Assembly (NCBI GenBank): GCA_944386475.1
Contig: CALXBH010000079.1
Coordinates: forward strand, 62,001-126,000
DNA: 64,000 bases
From: an uncultured Clostridia bacterium
GTDB lineage: Bacteria > Bacillota > Clostridia > Oscillospirales > Ruminococcaceae
Reading direction: 5' to 3'
Made by a program: the position numbers and the translations under genes. The notes under the pieces are model-generated. The model was given only the letters and a program-made list of their open reading frames with translations. It made no database searches and was not told the DNA's origin. This document shows, in pieces, positions 1 to 9,325 of the stretch; the stretch's first letter is position 1; every line of letters begins with the position of its first letter.

Positions 1-688
<688 letters not shown>

Positions 689-729
689 TCACAAATTCCC
701 CGGAAATATAGGATGCCCGAAAAAGGATC

Positions 730-750
730 AAAAACGGCGGTAACCCCCGT
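730..750 (-). terminator. weak terminator overlapping the stop of the YfhO-like gene
   Basis: On the minus strand a short imperfect stem (ACGG..CCGT, with a G-G mismatch) is followed by TTTTTG. It overlaps the stop codon at 750-752. The stem is modest, so read-through toward pyrH is possible. Confidence 0.4.
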
Positions 751-3362
751 CAGTTCCCGGTGGAAAGCAGCGCCGGTTCCGGCTGTTTTTTGCGGCGCTT
801 ATTCCACACCACAAGGCCTATCCCCAGCCCGATGCTTACCACCGAAACGGCGGCCCCCATTTTTAATCCCCGGGGGAAGAAGCTTAATTCCACATAATGC
901 TCCCCCTGAGAAAGCGGGATGCACAAAAGGGTATCCTCAAAGCTTTGCGGCTCCACTGTTTCGCCGTCCACCTTGACTGTCCATCCTTTGTCCGCCAGAA
1001 TGGAGGTTACTAACACCCCGTCCCGGCCGGCGTTGATCGTTCCGCTGACCTGGGTATTTTCAAAGGTGTCCACCGACAGGGAAGTATCCGCCAGCAGGCT
1101 GTAGGCCGCCTCCCAGGCGGAAAGGTCAAGCCGGTAAAATTCGGGATTAGAAAACTCCGCTGTATCCCCTGACAGCCGGAGAGTAACCCGCACCTCTTCC
1201 CCGGCTTCAAAGGAGCCCAGAAGATGGGTACAGGTGGTTTCGTTGGTAAAAATGCTGCCTAAGTTCTCACCGTTAACATACAGCCGGCAGGAACGTTTGA
1301 CCACCGACGGGAACGACAGATAGATGGGCTCGTCGCTAACAGCAGTAAAGGTATAGGTGACAGACGCCGCCATATCATCATTCCGTTTTGTAAATTTCGT
1401 GCGGCCGCTGTTCCCGGCGGTGAGTGTCAGGTTTTGATAAGAGCGCTGCCAGTCTGTGATCTTTACAAAGCAGTCCGCATCCGTGCCTGACATCGCCTTC
1501 ACCATGGCGTTTTGGTTTTGGATCCCCTTCCCTTCTTCCAAGGACAGGGAAAGGATCTCGGAATCCGCCAGATAACCCAGAGGCAGCGCTGTGGGATTTT
1601 CGTACAGGTCAATATCCCCTGAAGAGGTCACATAGCGGGAATATCCGTCCCCCGGGTATTTTGTCATAACATATTTAATCCCCAAAAGGCTGTCGGTGAC
1701 AATCGTAGAGCCGTAGTCCGAGCACCACATGTGGTACTGGGCCATTCCCAGATTGGATAAAAACTCATTGAGCGCCCGGCTGTATACCGAGCTGTAATGG
1801 GTGATTCCCTTGTAGCCCAGATTAAGCGCGTCGTTTTTGCTTCGCTCAAAGGTTTTCCGCACCCGGTAAAAAGCGCCGGAATCCTGCTGCATTTTTTCCA
1901 CAAGGGGCTGCATTTCCTCCTGAAAACCCGTGTAGTTTTCCAGCGTTTTATAGTGGAACTGGCTGTCTAAACCCTCTATCATTTTGCCGGCGTTGTAATA
2001 GCCCTCCCCGGCAGCGGCGACGAGTAAAACGGCCATCCACACGGTAGCCGCTTTAGCTTTGAACCGAAGGCCCAAAAGAATCCCGCTGTAAACAAGGAAC
2101 AGCGCGGCCGTCGCTCCGTAGGACTCCCAAGAGACCAAATCATCCCCGCCGATCAGCTTCACGCCGGTGGCGGCGATCAAGAGAAATCCCAGCACGGCGG
2201 CGATTTTCCACCACTCGACTTCTGCCAGCTTTAAAAACATACGATAGCCTAACGCCAGCACAAAAAAGCAGAATACAAACGCATACCGGTAAGGGAACCA
2301 GTTGGGGTACTGGAACATGTGCCAGGCCATGTCCAGATGTTTAAAGCAAAAGCTTAAAACGAAAAACAACAGTACGCCGCCCGCCATCAGCTTATCTTTA
2401 ACCGAAAAGCCTTTGTGCAGGAAAAACAATAGCGCCAAAACGGTCACCGAGACCGAACAGAAGATGCTGGGAAGGCCGCTGTTGGTGATGCTGTCGTAAT
2501 TTCCTACAAACAGTTTGCCCATCAGCTGGGGCAGGAAAAAGTTAAACACTCCCGGCGCGGTATAGTTATAGCCGCCCACCTTTCCGGCAAACATGGAAAT
2601 CGCCGTGGGGAGCAAAAGAACCATGGACATCCCCGCTGCCAAAAGAGCGCATCCCAAAAAGCGAAGCCCTTTTCGGACAAACAACCCCATCCCCTTTTGC
2701 CCGGAGACCACAAACCGGTAGATAAAATAGGCGGCGCAGAAAATCCCCACCATATAGGATATGTAATAGTTGGAGAAAAATAAAACCGCAAGCCCTACTG
2801 TAAACAGCACGCATTTGTTTTCTTTTAAGAGCTTTTCCACACCGATGAGCAGGATGGGCAGCCAGATCACCCCGTCGAGCCACATCAGCGACATGGAATA
2901 CACGATGTTATAGGACATCAGCGCGTAAAAGACCGAAAACGCCGCTGCCGACAGATCATGCCGGTGGTACCGGTACTCCAGATAAAAGGAAAACGTCATG
3001 CCGCAAAGCCCCACCTTGAGCAGGTTGAGCACCATAATCGCCAGCGGCAGCTGTTTAGCCGGGAACAAAAGGGTGATAAGCGACAAGGGGCTTGCCAGAT
3101 AATAGGCAAAGATCCCCAAAAAGCTGCCTCCAAGCCCCATGTCCCAGGTGTATAAAAAGCTGTCCGGACCTAAAATCATCTCCCGCATGGCGGCGAAAAA
3201 GTCCACATACTGCTGATCCAAATCCATGATGAGGACGGTTTTGTCTCCATAAGGCGACATGCCGAATACCGCGTAGGCGATCAGCAAAACCGAAATGGAC
3301 ACAAAAAACACACAAATCCCCGTTAATAAATAATTTTGAACCGTTGTCCTTGAGGTTTTCAC
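750..3362 (-). CDS. YfhO-family polytopic membrane protein
   Basis: An 870-residue protein with about a dozen hydrophobic segments in its N-terminal two thirds (from residue 10 to about 470), then a long extracytoplasmic domain and a final membrane helix near residues 838-855 before a basic tail (NKRRKK). The N-terminal GDKTVLIMDLDQQYVDFF and MGLGGSFLG stretches are typical of YfhO proteins, which in Bacillus and Listeria help decorate lipoteichoic acid or other wall polymers with sugars. Here the substrate is not known. The start is GTG 3362, behind AGGAGGAGTAGAGGA. A hairpin at 3385-3407 (CTGCCGCC/GGCGGCAG) lies in the 46-base gap after the U32 gene, and the genes may be co-transcribed. Family call is firm, function is inferred. 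Confidence 0.85.
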   Translation of the reverse strand: MKTSRTTVQNYLLTGICVFFVSISVLLIAYAVFGMSPYGDKTVLIMDLDQQYVDFFAAMREMILGPDSFLYTWDMGLGGSFLGIFAYYLASPLSLITLLFPAKQLPLAIMVLNLLKVGLCGMTFSFYLEYRYHRHDLSAAAFSVFYALMSYNIVYSMSLMWLDGVIWLPILLIGVEKLLKENKCVLFTVGLAVLFFSNYYISYMVGIFCAAYFIYRFVVSGQKGMGLFVRKGLRFLGCALLAAGMSMVLLLPTAISMFAGKVGGYNYTAPGVFNFFLPQLMGKLFVGNYDSITNSGLPSIFCSVSVTVLALLFFLHKGFSVKDKLMAGGVLLFFVLSFCFKHLDMAWHMFQYPNWFPYRYAFVFCFFVLALGYRMFLKLAEVEWWKIAAVLGFLLIAATGVKLIGGDDLVSWESYGATAALFLVYSGILLGLRFKAKAATVWMAVLLVAAAGEGYYNAGKMIEGLDSQFHYKTLENYTGFQEEMQPLVEKMQQDSGAFYRVRKTFERSKNDALNLGYKGITHYSSVYSRALNEFLSNLGMAQYHMWCSDYGSTIVTDSLLGIKYVMTKYPGDGYSRYVTSSGDIDLYENPTALPLGYLADSEILSLSLEEGKGIQNQNAMVKAMSGTDADCFVKITDWQRSYQNLTLTAGNSGRTKFTKRNDDMAASVTYTFTAVSDEPIYLSFPSVVKRSCRLYVNGENLGSIFTNETTCTHLLGSFEAGEEVRVTLRLSGDTAEFSNPEFYRLDLSAWEAAYSLLADTSLSVDTFENTQVSGTINAGRDGVLVTSILADKGWTVKVDGETVEPQSFEDTLLCIPLSQGEHYVELSFFPRGLKMGAAVSVVSIGLGIGLVVWNKRRKKQPEPALLSTGN

Positions 3363-3408
3363 TCCTCTACTCCTCCTTGCCGGTCTGCCGCCTGTAAAAG
3401 GCGGCAGA

Positions 3409-4650
3409 TCAATCCCCCGTTTTCTGCTTCCGAATGATCGAGCCCGCCTGCGCCCCCTGCGCCGACGGAAGCATAAAGTTCATCAAAGCGTGCCGGGTGT
3501 CCGGAATCGGTTCCCCCTGCTCGTCATACAGCGCCTCTACCGTCATGGAAAAAGGCGGCTTTCCAGGCTCTAAAACCTCCACCTGATCGCCTATAGCCAT
3601 CTTGTTGCGCTGGCTGCACAACAGGCGGCCGTTTTCATATCCGGTCGCCATAGCGACCACGTCATAATTTCGCTCATACCCTCCGTTTTCGTAATACTGC
3701 CCTTCTTCCAGCGGGCCGTAGTAAAAGCCGGTGCAGTAGCGCCGGTGGCTGACTTTTTGCACCTCTTGCAAAAGCCATGCCGGGAGGGTGAATTTTCCCG
3801 GGGAGCCCTGCTCTTTCCACTGAAGATAGGCGTCCACCCCGCAGCGGTAGGCGTTTGTCACCACCGACACATAGTAGGAGGATTTCGCCCTCCCCTCGAT
3901 CTTTAAGCTGGTGATCCCCGCCTCGCACAGCTCATCAATGTGCTCGATCATACACAAATCCTTGCTGTTAAGGATATACGTCCCCTTTTCGTCCTCGTAA
4001 ACGGGAAAATACTGCCCCGGCCGCTTTTCCTCCATCAGATGATAACCCCAGCGGCAGGGCTGGGCGCATTCTCCCCGGTTGGCGTCCCGGCCAACGATGT
4101 AATTGGATAAAAGGCACCGGCCGGAAAACGAGACGCACATCGCCCCGTGAACAAAAGCTTCGATCTCCAGATCTTGGGGCGTTTTCTGGCGGATTTCCCG
4201 GATCTCCGGAAAACTTAACTCCCGTGCTAATACCACACGCTTGGCTCCCATCCGGTAAAAGGCGTTTGCTGTGGCATAATTGACTACCCCCGCCTGGGTG
4301 GAGATATGAACCTCCATGTTTGGGCAATGCTCTTTAACGAGTGACAGCACGCCGATATCCGAGACAATCAGCGCGTCCACCCCTGCCTGTTCCGTGTTTT
4401 TTAAAAACCCCGGAAGTTTTGCAAGCTCCTCGTTGCGGGGCAGGGTGTTACAGGTGACATATACCTTCACCCCGCGGCTGTGGGCGTATTCCACCGCCCG
4501 GGGCAGCGACTCTTCCGAAAAATTGGCGGGAGACGCCCGCATCCCGAAAGCTTCCCCGCCTAAGTAAACCGCATCGGCACCAAAGCGGACGGCTGCCTCC
4601 AGGCGCTCCCAATCCCCGGCGGGCGCTAACACTTCCGGCCGGACATCCAT
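3409..4650 (-). CDS. U32 peptidase-family protein, likely tRNA uridine-34 hydroxylation factor (TrhP-like)
   Basis: A 413-residue protein beginning MDVRPEVLAPAGDWE, with the U32 signature ..EAFVHGAMCVSFSGRCLLS.. and a cluster of cysteines (MCVSFSGRC, GECAQPCRWGY) that suits an iron-sulfur cluster. TrhP/YegQ/YrrO proteins take part in prephenate-dependent 5-hydroxylation of uridine 34 in tRNA; older annotation as collagenase is probably misleading. The upstream neighbour is mltG; in Bacillus subtilis yrrL(mltG)-yrrM-yrrN-yrrO are also linked, but the yrrM methyltransferase is absent here. The start at 4650 is preferred over 4683 because AGGAGAGG stands 8 bases upstream. Only one U32 gene is present, where Bacillus has two. 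Confidence 0.8.
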   Translation of the reverse strand: MDVRPEVLAPAGDWERLEAAVRFGADAVYLGGEAFGMRASPANFSEESLPRAVEYAHSRGVKVYVTCNTLPRNEELAKLPGFLKNTEQAGVDALIVSDIGVLSLVKEHCPNMEVHISTQAGVVNYATANAFYRMGAKRVVLARELSFPEIREIRQKTPQDLEIEAFVHGAMCVSFSGRCLLSNYIVGRDANRGECAQPCRWGYHLMEEKRPGQYFPVYEDEKGTYILNSKDLCMIEHIDELCEAGITSLKIEGRAKSSYYVSVVTNAYRCGVDAYLQWKEQGSPGKFTLPAWLLQEVQKVSHRRYCTGFYYGPLEEGQYYENGGYERNYDVVAMATGYENGRLLCSQRNKMAIGDQVEVLEPGKPPFSMTVEALYDEQGEPIPDTRHALMNFMLPSAQGAQAGSIIRKQKTGD

Positions 4651-4681
4651 AAACAATCCTCTCCTTTCCTCAAGACACAGC

Positions 4682-4717
4682 AAAAGGCGGAAAGCGGCGT
4701 CGCTTTCCGCCTTTTTT
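4682..4717 (-). terminator. terminator after mltG
   Basis: A perfect 15-bp stem (4682-4696 with 4701-4715) with a four-base loop, flanked by A and T tracts, lies just past the mltG stop. The opposite strand also has a T run, so it could act both ways. Confidence 0.85.
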
Positions 4718-4722
4718 AAAGA

Positions 4723-6069
4723 CTATCGAAGCCCGGCCTTTCTGAGATTGGCGTTATGCTGCTGCAATGTTTTGGCGTAGAAAAACTCTTTTGTCTCCAG
4801 GTTGGAGCAGAAATAATAGTAATCGTTATCCTCCGGATACAAAGCCGCTTTGATGGCGTCCAACCCCGGGTTGCAGATGGGTCCCGGCGGCAGGCCGTCC
4901 CCCTCATAGGTGTTATAAGCCTTGTACATCTCCTCGTTTTCCAACGCGTCGTAGGGCTTGATATACTCCTCTACATATTTGCGGGTGGGGTCGCTTTCCA
5001 GCTTGGGATATTCCTCAGGGTTTTCCAGCCGGTTATAAAAGACGCCGGCCACCTTTTTCATTTCAGCCGGATCGCCGGCTTCCGCCTGGATGATAGAAGC
5101 CAGGGTGATGGTATCCTCCAGGGACATATTCAGCTCCTCCATTCGGCCCCACAAATCGGTGGTGATTTTGTTCTCAAAATTGGTCAAAATCGTTTTGGCC
5201 ACCGATTCCGGCGCCTGGCCAAGGTAAAATTCATAGGTATCGGGGAACACATACCCTTCAATGCGATGGAATTTTAAGGGATCGTTTTCCACATACTCTT
5301 CAAAGGGCAGATCAAAGGTCTGCTTGTTGATGACGTTGATAAAATCTTCCGCCGGACAAACCTCGGCGTCTTCCAGCGCCTGGGCCACATCCTGCAGCGT
5401 CTCCCCTTCCTTGATGGTAATCCTGACCGCGTCCAGCTTGGGGGCGTTTTGCTGCAGCTCGTCGATAATCTCCTCATAGGGCATCTGGCTATTAAGGTTA
5501 TAGATGCCATACTGGAAATTTCCGCCCTCGCCGTTCATCTTCACCACAAACCGGAACAGCCAGGCGTGGTTGATAACGCCGTTTTCCTGCAAGATCTCGG
5601 CGATATCCTTGGTGGTAGAATCCCGGGGAATAATAACCTGGATGTCCTTATCTTCTTTGTAAAGGCCCATCACGTCGTTAAGGGTGAGCAGGATAAACCC
5701 GGCAAGCAGCACCGAAATCCCCACAATAACCCCTGTAAAGGCAATGACGACGCCCAGGCTCTTTTGTTTTTTCTTTTTCTTCTTTTTCTTGCCGCCGCCT
5801 TTTTGGGGCGCGGCGTCCGAAGGCGCCTCCTCCAGAGGATTAAGGCTGTCCATCGCCTCGTCGTCCAAATTCAAGGTGAATTTGGGCTTTTCCTCTTCCG
5901 CAGCGTCCTCTGCTTTGGCTTCGTCTTCTCCGGCGGGGGATTCCTCCGCCGGCGCCGCCTGCTCCGGCTCCCGTGTTTCCTGCACCGGGTTTTCCCCAGC
6001 TGTCTTTTCCCGGGGTACCACTTGCTCTTTTTCCGGGGTTACGTCCTGATCCTTCCGATTTTCGTCCAC
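4723..6069 (-). CDS. mltG: endolytic murein transglycosylase MltG
   Basis: MltG cuts nascent glycan strands at the outer face of the membrane and so limits peptidoglycan strand length. The protein (about 448 residues) has a long acidic, proline-rich cytoplasmic N-terminus (to about residue 95), a lysine tract (KKKKKKKKQK), one membrane helix (about 107-130), and a YceG domain. The active-site region reads TLASIIQAEAGD; the conserved glutamate is present, although the usual ExE is QxE here. VAGVFYNRL and a C-terminal DYYYFCS are typical. The start is taken as GTG 6069 because GGAGAGG lies 8 bases upstream; GTG 6078 would overlap that site. A strong terminator follows. The N-terminal extension is longer than in Escherichia coli. 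Confidence 0.9.
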   Translation of the reverse strand: MDENRKDQDVTPEKEQVVPREKTAGENPVQETREPEQAAPAEESPAGEDEAKAEDAAEEEKPKFTLNLDDEAMDSLNPLEEAPSDAAPQKGGGKKKKKKKKQKSLGVVIAFTGVIVGISVLLAGFILLTLNDVMGLYKEDKDIQVIIPRDSTTKDIAEILQENGVINHAWLFRFVVKMNGEGGNFQYGIYNLNSQMPYEEIIDELQQNAPKLDAVRITIKEGETLQDVAQALEDAEVCPAEDFINVINKQTFDLPFEEYVENDPLKFHRIEGYVFPDTYEFYLGQAPESVAKTILTNFENKITTDLWGRMEELNMSLEDTITLASIIQAEAGDPAEMKKVAGVFYNRLENPEEYPKLESDPTRKYVEEYIKPYDALENEEMYKAYNTYEGDGLPPGPICNPGLDAIKAALYPEDNDYYYFCSNLETKEFFYAKTLQQHNANLRKAGLR

Positions 6070-6180
6070 GTTTCTCACCTCTCCCCGCTGGACTCAGCGG
6101 AGAAACTCCTTTCCTGATAAGATACCTTTTGTTGTCATACCCGGCACACATGATTTTCGGACAGGATCTCCTGTCTTTGT

Positions 6181-6209
6181 AACCTCTTTCACTGTTTTGG
6201 CATAGGATA
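6181..6209 (+). promoter_or_regulatory. sigma-K-like promoter of the small CCC peptide gene
   Basis: AACC (6181-6184), 16 bases, then CATAGGATA (6201-6209) fits the Bacillus sigma-K pattern mACm-N16-CATAnnnTA at every defined position. It lies about 30 bases ahead of the start at 6239. Whether this species' sigma-K uses the same consensus is inferred. Confidence 0.55.
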
Positions 6210-6238
6210 AAGCAAAACACGGAAACGAGGTGAACGCA

Positions 6239-6316
6239 ATGTGTGGCAACGGTTTTGGCGGTAACTGCACCTGGATCATCCTGCTGATTTTGGTGTTCGT
6301 GTGCTGCTGCGATTAA
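6239..6316 (+). CDS. 25-residue cysteine-rich membrane peptide, possible spore protein
   Basis: A very short reading frame, ATG 6239 to TAA 6316, behind GAGGTGA with 6-base spacing. The product starts MCGNGFGGNCTW, then has a hydrophobic run (IILLILVFV) and ends in CCCD. The layout of a glycine/asparagine/cysteine head followed by one membrane-length helix resembles the small YjcZ-like and cysteine-rich peptides seen in spore-formers. The sigma-K-like promoter and the terminator at 6368-6395 frame it as a separate transcript. Function is unknown; the sporulation link is inference from promoter and composition. Confidence 0.7.
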   Translation: MCGNGFGGNCTWIILLILVFVCCCD

Positions 6317-6367
6317 TCCTTGGTACATCCCGATTTTATCCGGTTGTTTCAAAACTCATCCTCACGC

Positions 6368-6395
6368 AAAAACGCTCCCGCCCGGGGGCGTTTTT
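6368..6395. terminator. bidirectional terminator
   Basis: AAAAACGC (6368-6375) pairs with GCGTTTTT (6388-6395), with a further CCC/GGG inside. It sits between the convergent small peptide gene and the folate cyclo-ligase gene and has T tracts on both strands. Confidence 0.85.
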
Positions 6396-6398
6396 GTC

Positions 6399-6995
6399 TT
6401 ACAGAGGATCTTTTGCAAACCGCTTTACATATTTTTCGGTAATTAAAATATCCACCGGGCGGTCATACCGCCCGTGGGGAAGCCGGTTTTGCATACAGGC
6501 ATTGTAGCAAACCCCAGCCGTTGTCCCTGGAAAGCCCGCTAAAAAACGATCGTAATACCCTTTTCCATACCCCAAGCGGAAGCCCTGCATATCAAATCCC
6601 AGGCCGGGAACAATGCAAAAAGCGCCGGAAAAATCCGTGAGCTTTTTACATTTTGCAGGAACAGGTTCCAATACCGAAAAGGTGCGGGGCTCTAAATCTT
6701 CGAAACTTGTGATACGGTAAAACTCCATGAGGCTCGTCCCGTCGATGCACCGGGGAACGGCTACAGCCTTTCCCTCATCCAGCGCTTCGGCGATCAGCCG
6801 ATGGGTGTCCACCTCAATGGGGGTGGACACAAACGTCAGCAGCAAGGAGGCCTCCCGGTATTCTTTTAAGGAGAGAACTTTTTTGAAAATCTCCTCGTCC
6901 TTTTGCTCCTTTACTGCGGGGAGCATCTCCCGCCGGATGGCCTTAAAACGGTCCCGCAGGTCCTTTTTGACCTGCCGGATGTCTACCCTTCCCAT
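6399..6995 (-). CDS. 5-formyltetrahydrofolate cyclo-ligase
   Basis: Converts 5-formyl-THF to 5,10-methenyl-THF with ATP, returning a folate storage form to the one-carbon pool. The 198-residue protein carries the family signature PGLGFDMQGFRLGYGKGYYDRFL (about residues 129-151), split here by name only, and the N-terminal basic helix typical of the family. Its ATG at 6995 overlaps the end of the upstream DJ-1 gene by 13 bases, so the two are very likely translated from one message. ThyX nearby also uses a folate substrate, which makes the local grouping sensible though not proven. Confidence 0.92.
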   Translation of the reverse strand: MGRVDIRQVKKDLRDRFKAIRREMLPAVKEQKDEEIFKKVLSLKEYREASLLLTFVSTPIEVDTHRLIAEALDEGKAVAVPRCIDGTSLMEFYRITSFEDLEPRTFSVLEPVPAKCKKLTDFSGAFCIVPGLGFDMQGFRLGYGKGYYDRFLAGFPGTTAGVCYNACMQNRLPHGRYDRPVDILITEKYVKRFAKDPL

Positions 6996-7528
6996 TGAAC
7001 GGAGGCCGCCAGCTTATAGGCGCGGTCTTCCCCGCAAAGCTGTTTGGCCAAGGCAAAGGCGAACTGGTTGGCAGCGCCGGCGCCTTTAGCGGTGATGATT
7101 TTGCCGTCGACGCAGACCGGCTTTGCAAGCACCTCCGCGCCGGCAAGCTCTTTTTCAAAGCCGGGGAAGCAAACCGCCCGCTTGCCGTTTAAAAAGCCTT
7201 TATGCCCCAAAATAGAGGGCGCGGCGCAGATGGCGCCGATATAAGCGCCTTTCTCCCACGCGGCGTCCAGCACCTGCTGAACCACCTTGGATTTTTCTAA
7301 ATTCAGCGTACCCGGCATTCCGCCTGGCAGCACCACCATTTGCATCTCCGAAAAATCCGCTTTCTTATCTTCGCAGTCGCAGGTGATCGTAATCCCATGA
7401 GAACCGGTAACCGTCTTTTTGCCGATCCCCACCGTCGTCACCTTGACGCCCTCACACCGGCGCAGGTAGTCGATGGGGGTAATCGCCTCGACCTCTTCAA
7501 ATCCGTCTGCCAACAATACATAGACCAT
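6983..7528 (-). CDS. DJ-1/PfpI family protein
   Basis: A 181-residue class I glutamine amidotransferase-like fold. It starts MVYVLLADGFEEVEAI, has the conserved glutamate near residue 14 and the nucleophile cysteine in GAICAAPSIL (Cys101). Proteins of this group include YajL/ThiJ and human DJ-1, implicated in protein or nucleotide deglycation and oxidative stress; the exact reaction here cannot be read from sequence. The start at 7528 is chosen over an upstream in-frame start at 7792 because GGGAGG stands 9 bases before it and the protein begins at the canonical strand. It overlaps the folate cyclo-ligase gene by 13 bases. Confidence 0.88.
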   Translation of the reverse strand: MVYVLLADGFEEVEAITPIDYLRRCEGVKVTTVGIGKKTVTGSHGITITCDCEDKKADFSEMQMVVLPGGMPGTLNLEKSKVVQQVLDAAWEKGAYIGAICAAPSILGHKGFLNGKRAVCFPGFEKELAGAEVLAKPVCVDGKIITAKGAGAANQFAFALAKQLCGEDRAYKLAASVQWEG

Positions 7529-7551
7529 TGCTTGCGACCTCCCGACTTTTG

Positions 7552-8397
7552 TCAATCGTCCAACATCAGCGCCATGTACGGCGCCTGTGAAAGTCCAGAA
7601 AGCGCCCGTGAAAACTCCTCCGACAAGGGGCGGCACATGCCGTAAGGCACGCCGTCCTCCCCCAAGGGGGCATACTCCGCCACTCGAACGGCCGGGGAAC
7701 CTTCTGTCCTTATATGGGACAAAAACGCTTTTTCCCCTTCCCGCGGCAGGTCGGTTTCCATTAAGGCTGCTTTCCTTTCTATCATATAACAAATCCCATA
7801 GCCTTGTCCAGATTTTTCCCTAAATTTATAGGATTTTCCGCCAAAAAAACAAAGCTCCCGATAAACATAATCCAAAAGCTTTTCCCCCTGCTCCACATAA
7901 GCGGGATACCGGCGCAGATAATTCCGATGCAGCCGGACAAACTCCTGTTGGGAGAGCGCGGAAACCGTCCCCTTTGGCTTTTGCGGAACTGCTACCTCCC
8001 GCCACCGGCGGTAAAAGGCCGTTTGAAACCCAAGCCGTTTATAAAAACCGAACAATTCCGGCGTGGCAGGCACTAAAATGATCCCCTGCGCGCCTTTTAA
8101 GGCGCATTCCCGGCAGACTTCGTTAAGCAGCCGGCTCATGCACCCTTTCCCCTGAAAATCCGGGTGGGTGGCCGCCGCGAACACATACTGCAAAGGGAAA
8201 GACCTTTCCCCTATCCACAGCGTACAGTCAAACAGCCGGAGCATCGACGCGATTCGGCCATCCTGGCGCAGCACCGCCGTCTCCTGAGGCACAAAGGCCG
8301 TGTCAAAATAAAAATCGATCCCCTCATCCCGGTCGCCAAAGCAGCGCTTCCAAAGCTGCCAAAGCTCCTCCCGGTCAGAGACAGACGCCCATTCCAC
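7552..8397 (-). CDS. GNAT-family N-acetyltransferase
   Basis: A 281-residue protein with an N-terminal GNAT domain (about 1-140). The acetyl-CoA loop region is QGKGCMSRLLN, preceded by the strand FAAATHPDFQ; LFGFYKRLGFQ is also typical. The C-terminal half resembles the Eis-like/sterol-carrier-type second domain found in two-domain acetyltransferases, but I cannot assign a substrate. The start is GTG 8397 with AAGGAGG 8 bases upstream; the longer in-frame extension to 8616 overlaps the preceding gene and looks non-coding. It lies 13 bases after the DUF2156 gene and 23 before the DJ-1 gene, so an operon is likely. Confidence 0.82.
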   Translation of the reverse strand: MEWASVSDREELWQLWKRCFGDRDEGIDFYFDTAFVPQETAVLRQDGRIASMLRLFDCTLWIGERSFPLQYVFAAATHPDFQGKGCMSRLLNEVCRECALKGAQGIILVPATPELFGFYKRLGFQTAFYRRWREVAVPQKPKGTVSALSQQEFVRLHRNYLRRYPAYVEQGEKLLDYVYRELCFFGGKSYKFREKSGQGYGICYMIERKAALMETDLPREGEKAFLSHIRTEGSPAVRVAEYAPLGEDGVPYGMCRPLSEEFSRALSGLSQAPYMALMLDD

Positions 8398-8410
8398 CTG
8401 TATTTCCTCC

Positions 8411-9301
8411 TTACACCGGCTCCCGCCGGGCGGTAAACTTCTCCAGTAAAATCGCCGGGCGGTAGGAAAGCTTTGCTTTCCTAAGCCCCTCGGAGCCGGT
8501 GTCGTCTTCCCGGTTGATATACTGGTAATCCGAGGCCGCGTATCTGGCATACTCCTGATTGATGGCCGGATAGGCCCCCTGGATGTCGGCAAAGGCCTTT
8601 TCAATGTGCACCACATAGGTGTTGCTGTTTAAAGGCTCTCCCACCGTAAAGGCGATCACCCTGCCGTCCACCCGCAAAAGACCGCCGGTAAATCCCAAAT
8701 CAAAATAATAATCCAGGGCCTTGAGCACCGCGCAGGACTCCGCTTTTTTGGAGCAGTTGTGCTCGCAGTCGTTAATCACGCACCACTCCTTGTGCATTTG
8801 CCGGCATTCCTCCAGGTTTTCCCGGGTAATCGGCTCAAAACGCCAGTCGTTTTCCTGAAACCGCCGGATGTGGTTGCGCTTCCCGTGGTATTTTTTCCCC
8901 GAAAGGGTGATCAGATCCTGAGCGTTATAGATATAATCAAAGGTGTCCCGATCGGAGGTAAAAGAAAACTCCCCCGGAAAAAGGCTTTCCAGCTTGTGGC
9001 GGGAGCTTTCCAGCACCGAGTGAAACTGCAAAGGCTTGTCCCGCTCCCGGCAGTATTCCGCTAGCTTATCCACACAGGCTTTTAAATCGCCGTTTCCCAC
9101 CGGGAACAAAAAGGAAAAGTCCTCCTCCCCGCCGGCTTTGGCTACATACATCCCCTCCACCTGGGCGATCTGCACCCCGTAGGCTTCGCTCCAGATAAAG
9201 TTCCCGCCGAAGGTGTATTCACAGCCCGGCAGGTTCCCCGCCGCGATCAGCGGTTTTGCCCAGCTTTGATCCTCCAGACGCATGTCTGCAAAGTGTAGCA
9301 T
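8411..9301 (-). CDS. DUF2156 / phosphatidylglycerol lysyltransferase C-terminal-domain protein
   Basis: A 296-residue soluble protein matching the DUF2156 (LPG_synthase_C) pattern: KYHGKRNHIRRFQEN, HKEWC, VVHIEKAFADIQGAYPAINQE and an end with REDDTGSEGLRKAKLSYRP. These are tandem GNAT folds related to the catalytic part of MprF, but this protein has no membrane segments, so it probably acts on a soluble or aminoacyl-tRNA-type substrate not identified here. ATG 9301 has AGGAGGAATTT upstream. The adjacent gene is also GNAT-like; the two may be used together. Confidence 0.85.
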   Translation of the reverse strand: MLHFADMRLEDQSWAKPLIAAGNLPGCEYTFGGNFIWSEAYGVQIAQVEGMYVAKAGGEEDFSFLFPVGNGDLKACVDKLAEYCRERDKPLQFHSVLESSRHKLESLFPGEFSFTSDRDTFDYIYNAQDLITLSGKKYHGKRNHIRRFQENDWRFEPITRENLEECRQMHKEWCVINDCEHNCSKKAESCAVLKALDYYFDLGFTGGLLRVDGRVIAFTVGEPLNSNTYVVHIEKAFADIQGAYPAINQEYARYAASDYQYINREDDTGSEGLRKAKLSYRPAILLEKFTARREPV

Positions 9302-9325
9302 AAATTCCTCCTACCTGATACCAAA

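Noticed and set aside
7529-7792. N-terminal extension of the DJ-1 protein
   Set aside because: The extension overlaps the GNAT gene on the same strand in another frame, looks non-coding, and a good ribosome binding site precedes 7528.
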